Position numbers and translations under genes: made by a program
Shown: one piece after another, positions 47,001 through 60,023 of the stretch
How the letters are laid out: each line of letters opens with the position of its first letter
Position numbering within the stretch: position 1 is the first letter of the stretch
Assembly (NCBI GenBank): GCA_032718475.1
Contig: JAUCBJ010008372.1
Span: forward strand, 1 to 64,000
DNA length: 64,000 nt
Source: Nemertoderma westbladi
Taxonomy: Eukaryota > Xenacoelomorpha > Nemertodermatida > Nemertodermatidae
Direction of reading: 5' to 3'
The notes under the pieces: generated by a model
What the model was told of the DNA's origin: nothing
The model's input: only the letters and a program-made list of their open reading frames with translations
Databases searched by the model: none

Positions 47001-50000
47001 GAGGCTGCTGTTATAGACATTACCAATGAAGGATGAGAGGCTGCTGTAATAGACGATACCAATCAATGTAGAGGGGCTGCTGTTATAGACGTTACCAATC
47101 AAGGATGAGAGGCTGCTGTTATAGACATTACCAATCAAGGTAGAGGGGCTGCTGTTATAGACATTGCCAATGAAGGAGGAGAGGCTGCTGTTATAGACAT
47201 TACCAATGAAGGTGGAGAGGCTGCTGTTATAGACGTTACCAATCAAGGTAGAGGGGGTGCTGTTATAGACGTTACCATGAAGGTGAAAAGGCTGCTGTTA
47301 TAGACATTACCAATCAAGGTAGAGGGGCTGCTGTTATAGACATTGCCAATGAAGGTGGAGAGGCTGCTGTTATAGACGTTACCAATCAAGGTAGAGGGGG
47401 TGCTGTTATAGACGTTACCATGAAGGTGAAAAGGCTGCTGTTATAGACATTACCAATCAAGGTAGAGGGGCTGCTGTTATAGACATTGCCAATGAAGGAG
47501 GAGAGGCTGCTGTTATAGACATTACCAATGAAGGTGAAGAGGCTGCTGTTATAGACGTTACCAATCAAGGATGAGAGGCTGCTGTTATAGACGTTACCAA
47601 TCAAGGATGAGAGGCTGCTGTTATAGACATTACCAATAAAGGTGGAGAGGCTGCTGTTATAGACATTACCAATCAAGGTAGAGGGGGTGCTGTTATAGAC
47701 ATTACCAATCAAGGTAGAGGGGCTGCTGTTATAGACGATACCAATCAAGGTAGAGAGGCTGCTGTTATAGACATTACCAATCAAGGTAGAGGGGGTGCTG
47801 TTATAGACATTACCAATGAAGGTGAAGAGGCTGCTGTTATAGACGTTACCAATCAAGGATGAGAGGCTGCTGTTATAGACATTACCAATAAAGGTGGAGA
47901 GGCTGCTGTTATAGACATTACCAATCAAGGTAGAGGGGGTGCTGTTATAGACATTACCAATCAAGGTAGAGGGGCTGCTGTTATAGACGATACCAATCAA
48001 GGTAGAGAGGCTGCTGTTATAGACATTACCAATCAAGGTAGAGGGGGTGCTGTTATAGACATTACCAATCAAGGTAGAGGGGCTGCTGTTATAGACGATA
48101 CCAATCAAGGTAGAGAGGCTGCTGTTATAGACATTACCAATGAAGGTAGAGAGGCTGCTGTTATATACGTTACCAATGAAGGTGGAGAGGCTGTTGTTAT
48201 AAACGTTACCAATCAAGGATGAGAGGCTGCTGTAATAGACGATACCAATCAAGGTAGAGGGGCTGCTGTTATAGACGTTACCAATCAAGGATGAGAGGCT
48301 GCTGTTATAGACATTACCAATCAAGGTAGAGGGGCTGCTGTTATAGACATTACCAATGAAGGTGGAGAGGCTGCTGTTATTGACGTTACCAATCAAGGAT
48401 GAGAGGCTGCTGTTATAGACATTACCAATCAAGGTAGAGGGGCTGCTGTTATAGACATTACCAATGAAGGTGGAGAGGCTACTGTTATGGACGTTACCAA
48501 TCAAGGATGAGAGGCTGCTGTTATAGACATTACCAATCAAGGTAGAGGGGCTGTTGTTATAGACGTTACCAATCAAGGTAGAGAGGCTGCAGTTATAGAC
48601 ATTGCCAATGAAGGAGGAGAGGCTGCTGTTATAGACGTTACCAATCAAGGATGAGAGGCTGCTGTAATAGACGATACCAATCAAGATAGAGGGGCTGCTG
48701 TTATAGACATTACCAATGAAGGTGGAGAGGCTGCTGTTATAGACATTACCAATCAAGGTAGAGAGGCTGCTGTTATAGACGTTACCATGAAGGTGGAGAG
48801 GCTGCTGTTATAAACGTTACCAATCAAGGTAGAGGGGGTGCTGTTATAGACATTACCAATGAAGGTGGAGAGGCTGCTGTTATAGACTTTACCAATCAAG
48901 GATGAGAGGCTGCTGTTATAAACGTTACCAATCAAGGATGAGAGGCTGCTGTTATAGACATTACCAATCAAGGTAGAGAGGCTGCTGTAATAGACGTTAC
49001 CAATCAAGGTAGAGAGGCTGCTGTAATAGACGTTACCAATCAAGGTAGAGAGGCTGCTGTTATAAACGTTACCAATCAAGGATGAGAGGCTGCTGTTATA
49101 AACGTTACCAATCAAGGATGAGAGGCTGCTGTTATAGACATTACCAATCAAGGTAGAGAGGCTGCTGTAATAGACGTTACCAATCAAGGTAGAGAGGCTG
49201 CTGTAATAGACGTTACCAATCAAGGTAGAGAGGCTGCTGTTATAAACGTTACCAATCAAGGATGAGAGGCTGCTGTTATAAACGTTACCAATCAAGGATG
49301 AGAGGCTGCTGTTATAAACGTTACCAATCAAGGTAGAGGGGGTGCTGTTATAGACATTACCAATGAAGGTGGAGAGGCTGCTGTTATAGACTTTACCAAT
49401 CAAGGATGAGAGGCTGCTGTTATAAACGTTACCAATCAAGGATGAGAGGCTGCTGTTATAGACATTACCAATCAAGGTAGAGAGGCTGCTGTAATAGACG
49501 TTACCAATCAAGGTAGAGAGGCTGCTGTAATAGACGTTACCAATCAAGGTAGAGAGGCTGCTGTTATAAACGTTACCAATCAAGGATGAGAGGCTGCTGT
49601 TATAAACGTTACCAATCAAGGATGAGAGGCTGCTGTTATAGACATTACCAATCAAGGTAGAGAGGCTGCTGTAATAGACGTTACCAATCAAGGTAGAGAG
49701 GCTGCTGTAATAGACGTTACCAATCAAGGTAGAGAGGCTGCTGTTATAAACGTTACCAATCAAGGATGAGAGGCTGCTGTTATAGACATTACCAATCAAG
49801 GTAGAGAGGCTGCTGTAATAGACGTTACCAATCAAGGTAGAGAGGCTGCTGTAATAGACGTTACCAATCAAGGTAGAGGGGGTGCTGTTATAAACGTTAC
49901 CAATCAAGGTAGAGAGGCTGCTGTTATAGACATTACCAATGAAGGTGGAGAGGCTGCTGTTATAGACATTACCAATGAAGGTGGAGAGGCTGCTGTTATA

Positions 50001-53000
50001 GACGTTACCAATCAAGGATGAGAGGCTGCTGTTATAGACGTTACCAATCAAGGATGAGAGGCTGCTATAATAGACGATACCAATCAAGGTAGAGAGGCTG
50101 CTGTAATAGACGTTACCAATCAAGGTAGAGAGGCTGCTGTAATAGACGTTACCAATCAAGGTAGAGAGTCTGCTGTAATAGACGATACCAATCAAGGTAG
50201 AGAGGCTGCTGTTATAGACATTACCAATGAAGGTGAAGAGGCTGCTGTTATAAACGTTACCAATCAAGGTAGAGAGGCTGCTGTAATAGACATTGCCAAT
50301 GAAGGAGGAGAGGCTGCTGTTATAGACATTACCAATGAAGGTGGAGAGGCTGCTGTTATAGACATTACCAATGAAGGTGGAGAGGCTGCTGTTATAAACG
50401 TTACCAATCAAGGTAGAGAGGCTGCTGTAATAGACATTGCCAATGAAGGAGGAGAGGCTGCTGTTATAGACATTACCAATGAAGGTGGAGAGGCTGCTGT
50501 TATAGACATTACCAATGAAGGTGGAGAGGCTGCTGTTATAGACGTTACCAATCAAGGATGAGAGGCTGCTGTAATAGACGATACCAATCAAGATAGAGGG
50601 GCTGCTGTTATAAACATTACCAATCAAGGTAGAGAGGCTGCTGTAATAGACGTTACCAATCAATATAGAGGGGCTGCTGTTATAAACATTACCAATCAAG
50701 GTAGAGAGGCTGCTGTTATAGACATTGCCAATGAAGGAGGAGAGGCTGCTGTTATAGACATTACCAATGAAGGTGGAGAGGCTGCTGTTATAGACATTAC
50801 CAATGAAGGTGGAGAGGCTGCTGTTATAGACGTTACCAATCAAGGATGAGAGGCTGCTGTTATAGACGTTACCAATCAAGGATGAGAGGCTGCTGTAATA
50901 GACGATACCAATCAAGATAGAGGGGCTGCTGTTATAAACATTACCAATCAAGGTAGAGAGGCTGCTGTAATAGACGTTACCAATCAAGATAGAGGGGCTG
51001 CTGTTATAAACATTACCAATCAAGGTAGAGAGGCTGCTGTAATAGACGTTACCAATCAAGGTAGAGAGGCTGCTGTTATAAACGTTACCAATCAAGGTAG
51101 AGAGGCTGCTGTTATAAACGTTACCAATCAAGGTAGAGGGGCTGCTGTTATAGACGTTACCAATGAAGGTGGAGAGGCTGCTGTTATAGACGTTACCAAT
51201 GAAGGTGGAGAGGCTGCTGTTATAGACGTTACCAATCAAGGATGATAGGCTGCTGTAATAGACGTTACCAATCAAGGTAGAGAGGCTGCTGTAATAGACG
51301 ATAGCAATGAAGGTGGAGAGGCTGCTGTTATAGACGTTACCAATCAAGGATGAGAGGCTGCTGTAATAGATGTTACCAATCAAGGTAGAGAGGCTGCTGT
51401 AATAGACGTTACCAATGAAGGTGGAGAGGCTGCTGTTATAGACGTTACCAATCAAGGATGAGAGGCTGCTGTAATAGACGTTACCAATCAAGGATGAGAG
51501 GCTGCTGTAATAGACGATACCAATCAAGATAGAGGGGCTGCTGTTATAGACATTACCAATCAAGGTAGAGGGGCTGCTGTTATAGACATTACCAATGAAG
51601 GTGGAGAGGCTGCTGTTATAGACGTTACCAATCAAGGATGAGAGTCTGCTGTTATAGAAATTACCAATCAAGGTAGAGGGGCTGCTGTTATAGACATTAC
51701 CAATGAAGGTGGAGAGTCTGCTGTTATAGACGTTACCAATCAAGGATGAGAGGCTGCTGTTATAGACGTTATCAATCAAGGTAGAGGGGGTGCTGTTATA
51801 GACGTTACCAATCAAGGTAGAGGGGGTGCTGTTATAGACGTTACCAATCAAGGTAGAGGGGTGCTGTTATAGACATTACCAATGAAGGTGGAGAGGCTGC
51901 TGTTATAGACGTTACCAATCAAGGTAGAGGGGGTGCTGTTATAGACGTTACCAATCAAGGTAGAGGGGGTGCTGTTATAGACGTTACCAATCAAGGTAGA
52001 GGGGGTGCTGTTATAGACATTACCAATGAAGGTGGAGAGGCTGCTGTTATAGACGTTACCAATCAAGGTAGAGGGAGTGCTGTTATAGACATTACCAATG
52101 AAGGTAGAGAGGTTGCTGTTATAGACGTTACCAATCAAGGTTGAGAGGCTGCTGTTATAGACGTTACCAACCAAGGTAGAGAGGCTGATGTAATAGACGA
52201 TACCAATCAAGGTAGAGGGGGTGCTGTTATAAACGTTACCAATCAAGGTAGAGCGGGTGCTGTTATAGAAATTACCAATGATGGTAGAGAGGCTGCTGTT
52301 ATAGACGTTACCAATCAAGGTTGAGAGGCTGCTGTAATAGACGATACCAATCAACGTAGAGGGGGTGCTGTTATAGACATTACCAATGAAGGTGGAGAGG
52401 CTGCTGTTATAGACGTTACCAATCAAGGTAGAGAGGCTGCTGTTATAGACATTACCAATCAAGGTAGAGGGGGTGCTGTTATAGACGTTACCAATCAAGC
52501 TAGAGGGAGTGCTGTTATAAACGTTACCAATCAAGGTAGAGGGGGTGCTGTTATAGACATTACCAATGAAGGTGGAGAGGCTGCTGTTATAGACGTTACC
52601 AATCAAGGTAGAGGGAGTGCTGTTATAGACATTACCAATGAAGGTAGAGAGGTTGCTGTTATAGACGTTACCAATCAAGGTTGAGAGGCTGCTGTAATAG
52701 ATGATACCAATCAAGGGAGAGGGGCTGCTGTTATAGACATTACCAATGAAGGTGGAGAGGCTGCTGTTATAGACGTTACCAATCAAGGTAGAGGGAGTGC
52801 TGTTATAGACATTACCAATGAAGGTAGAGAGGTTGCTGTTATAGACGTTACCAATCAAGGTTGAGAGGCTGCTGTTATAGACGTTACCAATCAAGGTAGA
52901 GAGGCTGATGTAATAGACGATACCAATCAAGGTAGAGGGGGTGCTGTTATAAACGTTACCAATCAAGGTAGAGGGAGTGCTGTTATAGACATTACCAATG

Positions 53001-53319
53001 AAGGTAGAGAGGTTGCTGTTATAGACGTTACCAATCAAGGTTGAGAGGCTGCTGTTATAGACGTTACCAATCAAGGTTGAGAGGCTGCTGTAATAGATGA
53101 TACCAATCAAGGGAGAGGGGCTGCTGTTATAGACATTACCAATGAAGGTGGAGAGGCTGCTGTTATAGACGTTACCAATCAAGGTTGAGAGGCTGCTGTT
53201 ATAAACGTTACCAATCAAGGTAGAGAGGCTGCAGTTATAGACATTACCAATCAAGATAGAGAGTCTGCTGTTATTGACATTACCAATCAAGGTGGAGAGG
53301 CTGCTGTTATTAACATTAC
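41000..53319. repeat. 36-bp minisatellite, about 12.3 kb, roughly 340 units
   Basis: The plus-strand unit is ACCAATCAAGGTAGAGAGGC then TGCTGTTATAGACATT. Common variants are GAAGGTGGAGAGG, AAGGTAGAGGGG, AAGGATGAGAGG, GTAATAGACGATACC and GCTAGAGAGTCT. Read in the frame of the gene's tail the unit gives TNQGREAAVIDI, but GGATGA and GGTTGA variants put frequent TGA stops there and a 2-bp insertion (CAACCGG) shifts the frame in the first unit, so it is not coding on this strand. The minus strand stays open in blocks of 446-1032 codons only because the unit is 12 codons long. The array starts in the coding tail and ends abruptly at a paralogue. Confidence 0.95.
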
Positions 53320-54180
53320 CCGGATCCACAGCTGGTCAATAAAGTGAAGTGTTATCTTAATAATTCATTGCAGGAATTCCTTAAACAAATTCGAATAAAA
53401 AACATTTCGTTTAGTTTTCATTTAAAATGTCAATGTAATTCAAAATGCGAACAGCACAATGAAATTAACTGTAGAGAAGAAATTGGTTTCCATTTTATTA
53501 AAATATTTAAAAAATTATGAAAATATTTCAGATAATAAAGTCAAATGTAAGTTTCATAAACATATGGAAAGCAACTTAATAAGAGAAAAATATACAGGTG
53601 ATTTAAGTTCACATTGGAAGAAAATAACGTCTAAGGAGAATGAACTTCTAGATAAACTAGAAATATTAGAACTAAACTTATAATTTTCTTAGAAGCTAAG
53701 CGAACTTTGTCTCGGGATGTTTTATCTATAATTAACTCGAAACCAAATGTATTCAGTAAAATAAAGACTTTATTGGAGGCAATAAAATGGGGTACAGAAA
53801 ATAATTACGGAATATTTATTGAAGGATTAAAGGAAACATATCAAACTCATATAGTAAATATTTTAGAGGATAAAACAACAGATGATGATAAAAAGTTTCC
53901 GTTGATACTAACTAAATATAAGTTTGTTTTAGTTAATAGAATCGAACCAAACTTGGTAATAAAATTACTTTGTAGGAAACAAGTGTTTAGGGATTCTATA
54001 GCTGAATCAATCAATAGTAAAGAATCCACATTGGCAAAGAATAATGAACTGGTCAACGCGATAATTAGAAGGTCATTCAACGATTTTCTTACATTCTGTC
54101 AATGTCTGAGAGACACAAATCAGGTTCAAATAGCTGATATCCTGACTACAGCTGTACATAATTTAGATGATTTAGTCTAA
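53320..54180 (+). pseudogene. Truncated paralogue of the Roc-COR-CARD gene: post-COR Cys cluster and two CARDs
   Basis: Begins at PDPQLVNKV, corresponding to PDPDIVNKV in the intact copy (about residue 839). It continues through KNISFSFHLKCQCNSKCEQH and FHFIKI in frame 1, then shifts at about 53505 to frame 2 (KVKCKFHKHM, LSSHWKKITSKENELLDKL). It shifts back at about 53685 to frame 1 (SRDVLSIINSKPNVFSK and the second CARD, LTKYKFVLVNRIEP to QIADIL), ending at TAA 54178-54180. The domains upstream are missing and replaced by the minisatellite. Divergence from the intact copy is large, so the duplication is old. Sequencing errors could explain the frameshifts but not the missing 5' part. Confidence 0.85.
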
Positions 54181-54944
54181 ATATAAAAATAATTATATAC
54201 AATTTTCAATGTTTAATTTTGTTACCAACCAGAGATAAATAATGTATTGGATATGATGGGAATATATCCCATAATAATGTTATTTAGCAAGAATGGTAAG
54301 GATAATATTTCATAATTATTTTTTACTTATAATGCCAGTCAGGGCCGGACACACAATTTCTACTAGCATTTTATAGCTATTCGTGTCCGACCTACCATCC
54401 ACTATATTAAATATATAAAATTTAGTGCAATTTCTATTATATTATGGTAAATATACATTCAAGTTAAAGTTTAATGATTATTTTATTAAGTTTTCTCTTT
54501 TATAGATGGAAATACGAATATCTCCTGATCTCGGAATCGTAAACCAGTAAACTGTCAGGCTCTGAACCAAATCAAACAACCGCCTAAATTATAAAACAGA
54601 CTTGAAATCTTTTAGTATCGCCGATCCGATAAGATAACCCCGATTCTGGACTGTAATGAACCGACATGATTTGTTCCTTATCAGATATTCGTCGTAGTCT
54701 GGGAAACCAGGAAATCTGGAAACACAAACCTGGAATCTACTGGAACTCAAATATTAGTGGCTTAAAACGGAGATGTTGGAACCAAATTACTTGGAACACA
54801 ATTATCGAAAACTTCAGAATAAGTTAGTAATAAATTGTTACATGGAATATATCCTACAGTCGGTGTCTCAAAGTGTAATCTGGTATTACCGTTATTTTGA
54901 ATACATTATTAATAAATTATATTATTTCTACTTATTTTATAGGT
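54181..54944. other. No gene recognised
   Basis: AT-rich sequence between the pseudogene and the 30-bp array. A short inverted repeat, GGCCGGACAC (54343) with GTGTCCGACC (54383), is the only structure noted. Confidence 0.5.
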
Positions 54945-57124
54945 AGAGCTCATAAACTCTATCCACCAACCCATCGGAACCATAATCTCTATTCACCCAC
55001 CCATCAGAACCATAAACTCTATTCACCAACCCATCAGAACCATAAACTCTATCCACCAACCCATCGGAACCATAAACTCTATCCACCAACCCATCGGAAC
55101 CATAAACTCTATCCACGAGCCCATCGGAACTATAAACTCTATCCACCAACCCATCGGAACCATAAACTCTATCCACCAACCCATCGGAACCATAAACTCT
55201 ATCCACGAGCCCATCGGAACTATAAACTCTATCCACCAACCCATCGGAACCATAAACTCTATCCACCAACCCATCGGAACCATAAACTCTATCCACCAAC
55301 CCATCGGAACCATAAACTCTATCCACCAACCCATCGGAAACATAAACTCTATCCACCAACCCATCGGAACCATAAACTCTATCCACCAACCCATCAGAAC
55401 CATAAACTCTATCCACCAACCCATCGGAACCATAAACTCTATCCACCAACCCATCGGAACTATAAACTCTATCCACCAACCCATCGGAACCATAAACTCT
55501 ATCCACTAACCCATCGGAACCATAAACTCTATTCACCAACCCATCAGAACCATAAACTCTATCCACCAACCCATCGGAACCATAAACTCTATCCACCAAC
55601 CCATCGGAACCATAAACTCTATCCACCAACCCATCGGAACGTTAAACTCTATCCACCAACCCATCGGAACCATAATCTCTATTCACCAACCCATCAGAAC
55701 CATAAACTCTATCCACCAACCCATCAGAACCATAAACTCTATTCACCAACCCATCAGAACCATAAACTCTATCCACCAACCCATCGGAACCATAAACTCT
55801 ATCCACCAACCCATCGGAACCATAAACTCTATCCACCAACCCATCGGAACTATAAACTCTATCCACCAACCCATCGGAACCATAAACTCTATCCACCAAC
55901 CCATCGGAACCAAAAACTATATCCACCAACCCATCGGAACCATAAACTCTATCCACCAACCCATCGGAAACATAAACTCTATCCACCAACCCATCGGAAC
56001 CATAAACTCTATCCACCAACCCATCGGAACCATAAACTCTATCCACCAACCCATCGGAACCATAAACTCTATCCACCAACCCATCGGAACTATAAACTCT
56101 ATCCACTAACCCATCGGAACCATAAACTCTATCCACTAACCCATCGGAACCATAAACTCTATCCACCAACCCATCGGAACCATAAACTCTATCCACCAAC
56201 CCATCGGAACCATAAACTCTATCCACCAACCCATCGGAACCATAAACTCTATCCACCAACCCATCGGAACCATAAACTCTATCCACCAACCCATCAGAAC
56301 CATAAACTCTCCCGTAACCCATCGGAACGTTAAACTCTATCCACCAACCCATCGGATCCATAAACTCTATCCACCAACCCATCGGATCCATAAACTCTAT
56401 CCACCAACCCATCAGAACCATAAACTCTATCATCCAACCCATCAGAACCATAAACTCTCCAGTAACCCATCGGAACGTTAAACTCTATCCACCAACCCAT
56501 CGGATCCATAAACTCTATCCACCAACCCATCGGAACCATAAACTCTATCCACCAACCCATCGGAACCATAAACTCTATCCACCAACCCATTGGAACAATA
56601 CACTCTATCCACCAACCCATCGGAACCATAAACTCTATCCACCAACCGATCGGAACCATAAACTCTATCCACCAACCCATCGGAACCATAAACTCTATCC
56701 ACCAACCCATCGGAACCATAAACTCTATCCACCAACCCATCAGAACCATAAAATCTCCAGTAACCCATCGGAACGTTAAACTCTATCCACCAACCCATCG
56801 GATCCATAAACTCTATCCACCAACCCATTGGAACCATAAACTCTATTCACCAACCCATCAGAACCATAAACTCTATCCACAAACCCATCAGAACCATAAA
56901 CTATATTCACCAACCCATCGGAACCATAAACTCTATCCACCAACCCATCGGGAACCATAAACTCTATCCACCAATCCATCGGACTCATAAACTCTGTCCA
57001 GTAACCCATCGGAACCATAAACTCTATCCACCAACCCATCGGAACCATAACCTCTCTCCACCAACCCATCGGAACCATAAACTCTATCCACCAACCCATC
57101 CGAACCATAAACTCTGTCCACTAA
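54945..57124. repeat. 30-bp minisatellite, about 72 units
   Basis: The unit is CATAAACTCTATCCACCAAC followed by CCATCGGAAC. Variants are CATCAGAAC, CATCGGATCC, CCACGAGCC and CCACTAACC. From 56310 a variant with CGTAACCC or AGTAACCC and CGTTAAACTC recurs (CGTTAAACTC at 56328, 56476, 56774). The unit has no stop in at least three of the six frames, so the long frames on both strands are not evidence of coding. Confidence 0.95.
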
Positions 57125-58210
57125 ACCATCTGAGTTATAAGATTCGGCAACTGAACTGGATCTTAATTACTGGTAAGTAATAATTATATGATCTTTTTGC
57201 CTTTGCTTGGTCACAGTGCAAACCTATCATCGAACATTCGTCAATAAACATATTTCTATACATTAAACTATGATATACTAGATATATAGTATATTGCATG
57301 TCACAGTTATATAAATTAAATGAAACTAAAACATGAGTAGACTAGTCTATGTCACTAATACACGTTGTGGGGTCTTCGAGCAGCACGTGTTCAAATGTTC
57401 AATGACTGAACAGCGAATAATTAACAAATTTATGAGAGAATCATTGACCAGCTACCGACAGACCAATATTGTGACATATATTTTAGTTTAATGTTTGATT
57501 CAATTAAAGGCACAAATTAAAAAGGCTACAAATATATAGGGTTGAATAATTAAATTAGTCACCCATTAAAAGGTAGCCAAATATAAGTTGCAATCTATAT
57601 AAATTTTTTAATTCAGTAGTGTGCGTGTGTTGTGTATTGATTCCGTAGATTTCATGTTGAAATAGCGTTCATTAATTTAATTTCTATTTAATTATTCAGG
57701 CATACTAATACACACATTAAATTAGTTCGTGTGTGTTAAGTGTGTAAGATTTGATTGTTTCGTCACGAAACCATTAGGGCTCAGAAACTGACGAATTCTT
57801 TGCGAATTTCGCAAACGTCGCAAACTTCGGGAATTTGTTCTACAATTTTGACTCCTTAAGCAAAAGTGTCCCGAATGAGTTTGTTAACTTTTATTTTTTT
57901 GTGATTTTGAGTGCTTTTTTATATTAGTGAATGTTCTAGAACCGTAGTATTTTTTACTAGCTAGTAATTTTTGGAAATTATTTTGGTCATTAATATATTC
58001 TTCAACAGTTTAACCTGAAATATCATGGACTTTCACATTTTTTATAGTTTCAAAAAAAACTAGCTAGCAAAAAAACACTAGCTATCATAAAAAACATATC
58101 TACTAATGTTGTAGAACTTTCACCAATACCAAAAAAATTAAAAAACTCTAAAAAAAGGATTGGTGAAAAATGGCTGGGGTGTCGACAGGGCGAAGTAGGG
58201 ACCGTCTTGC
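57125..58210. other. No gene recognised
   Basis: AT-rich, with short palindromic ACTAGCTAG words around 57955 and 58060. Nothing else supported. Confidence 0.5.
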
Positions 58211-58283
58211 TTAACCCCTTAGAGCCTAATGACGTCCACTGCACGTCACCATGGACATCACGAGGACGTGCAGTGGACGTCAT
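58211..58283. mobile_element. Possible solitary piggyBac-type end with a 19-bp perfect inverted repeat
   Basis: TTAACCCCTTAGAGCC is followed by ATGACGTCCACTGCACGTC (58229-58247), a 17-nt loop, and its exact reverse complement (58265-58283). TTAA plus CCC followed by subterminal ACGT-rich inverted repeats is a familiar layout for piggyBac-derived MITEs. I did not find the opposite end, so this may be a fragment or a chance match. Confidence 0.45.
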
Positions 58284-58454
58284 GCTGGAATACATGTTTT
58301 ATTGGAAGGCTCTTGGAGTAGGTATACTGGTGGATAGTATTAATGACATTTATTGCTCTTCATGGCAAAAAATCCATTCTGTACTGTAGATAGGCTGTAT
58401 TGTAGACTGTATTATTAGTGTTAGGTATATGGCGTAATGCCAACCACAGTACAG

Positions 58455-58999
58455 TAGTTCAGACTGACAGAGAGACCGACAGACAGACAGAATAGATTTA
58501 TGTAAACGTGTAAACTGACATCAGAAATGAAATCAGCAACCCTTAAAACCCCCATAGCGAGAATGTTGATTAGTTAGTATACTTTCTTAAGTTTTCACAG
58601 ACTGTCTGACAGAAAGACCGACAGCCAGACAGACTAGATTTTATTAAACGTGAAAACTGACATCTAAAATAAAATCAGCACCCATTAAAACCCCCATAAC
58701 GAGAATGTTAGTTAGTTTGTATTCTTTTTTAAGTTTTGACAAACTGACTGGCTGACAGAAAGACCGACAAACAGACAGACTAGATTTATGTAAACCTGAA
58801 AACTGACATCAGAAATGAAATCAGCACCCCTTAAAACCCCCATAGCGAGGATGTTAGTTAATTTGAATTATCTTTTAAGTTTTGACAGACTGACTGACAG
58901 AATGACCGACAGACAGACAGACTAGATTTATGTAAACGTGAAAACTGACATCAGAAATGTAATCAGCACTCCTTAAAACCCCCATAGCGAGAATGTTAG
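58455..58999. repeat. Tandem repeat of 142-146 bp, four copies
   Basis: Each copy holds a (GACA)n-like stretch, TAGATTTATGTAAACGTG, AACTGACATCAGAAATG and TTAAAACCCCCATAGCGAG. The CCCATAG marker lies at 58551, 58693, 58839 and 58981. No coding potential. Confidence 0.9.
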
Positions 59000-59667
59000 C
59001 GACAAGTTTTTATTAACCATATTTCGTAAGATATATTTTAAAACATTTATTTATTAATAATGCAGATGTATACTGAATAAATGTAAACTGAATAACCAGA
59101 TAACGGAAAGACAAACCGAATTGAAACTTTTAATTACTAATAATAATAATTGTGGTGAGAGGTGATGGAAATCAAGAATATATGTTATGTTATAGAGCAC
59201 GCGTTGGTAGGCACAGGCAAATGAATTGATGTCTGTTGAGATGTATTGAAGGAGCACTATTCCTTCTACTGCACTACTATGTCCTTGTGTACTAGCCTAG
59301 GCACTGGCTTGGTCAAAGACTTTAGCTTGCAGTAATGTAAAACTTCAAGAAAAATTATTGGGCACGGCTGCCCTTGCCATGCCTTAGGCTCTATGGGGGA
59401 GAATGGAATCAGCGTATGAATTTACAATGTTAATTATGTTTAAATCAATTAAAAATACATTTATTAACGCAAATCACTTGAAAAAATAAAAAACTATAAT
59501 GGGATGGGGTACATGGATTCCAGATATCTAATTTCTGTGCAAAATAACTTTAATCGTATGGTGCTAAACAATTAATTTCCATGGAGAGATCGTTCAAAAT
59601 GACCCAACCATACAATTTAGCTGAAGATATTAACTTCGATTATGGCTTCCGACATTCATGGCTTCCG
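59000..59667. other. No gene recognised
   Basis: No supported frame, RNA gene or repeat. Confidence 0.45.
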
Positions 59668-59708
59668 ACACACACACACACACACCCCATCACACACACA
59701 CACACACA
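59668..59708. repeat. CA dinucleotide microsatellite
   Basis: Two CA runs separated by CCCCAT. Confidence 0.95.
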
Positions 59709-59785
59709 GACTTTTGAGAAACGGCCATAGTATAATTATATCAGTTCGCTGATGGCTCGCCATACGTGTCTCGCCCCACATACTA

Positions 59786-60023
59786 CTAGGACGAGAGAGA
59801 ATGGACTGGACAGTTGAAATGAGATTTTTTCATAGTTGTCGCAATTTCGTTTCTCTCAAGTTCAGTATCCCTTTCAAGTTGGTCTTTATATGTTATAGCC
59901 GGTCGTCCACGCCTACACTTTCCTTGTGATGGTTGCCAGAAAAGCAGATCTGGTATTAAGACCTCATGTTTACTTCTCCAGCAGTGCCCACTGAATCTTA
60001 ATCTGCATTCACGGGGGTTGTGT
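59786..60023 (-). pseudogene. C-terminal fragment of a non-LTR retrotransposon polyprotein
   Basis: The minus-strand translation contains RLRFSGHCWRSKHEVL, then LLFWQPSQGKCRRGRPAITY and KDQLERDTELE. The GHC(W/Y)R, LW/FWQP and G-R-x-x-x-GRPxxTY signatures are typical of the end of RT-containing proteins of CR1/RTE-like elements. The frame ends at 59786. The RT domain itself is absent upstream (60024 onward), so this is a small remnant in the opposite orientation to the element at 60701. Confidence 0.75.

Noticed and set aside
41185-53329. Giant minus-strand proteins of the NVYNSSLSTLIG repeat
   Set aside because: A 36-bp unit without stops in one frame gives such frames automatically. The blocks are broken by indels, and there is no non-repetitive domain.
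54897-57121. Long frames KLYPPTHRNH (plus strand), VDRVYGSDGL and WWIEFMVPMG (minus strand)
   Set aside because: These are different frames of one 30-bp minisatellite; openness follows from the unit length.
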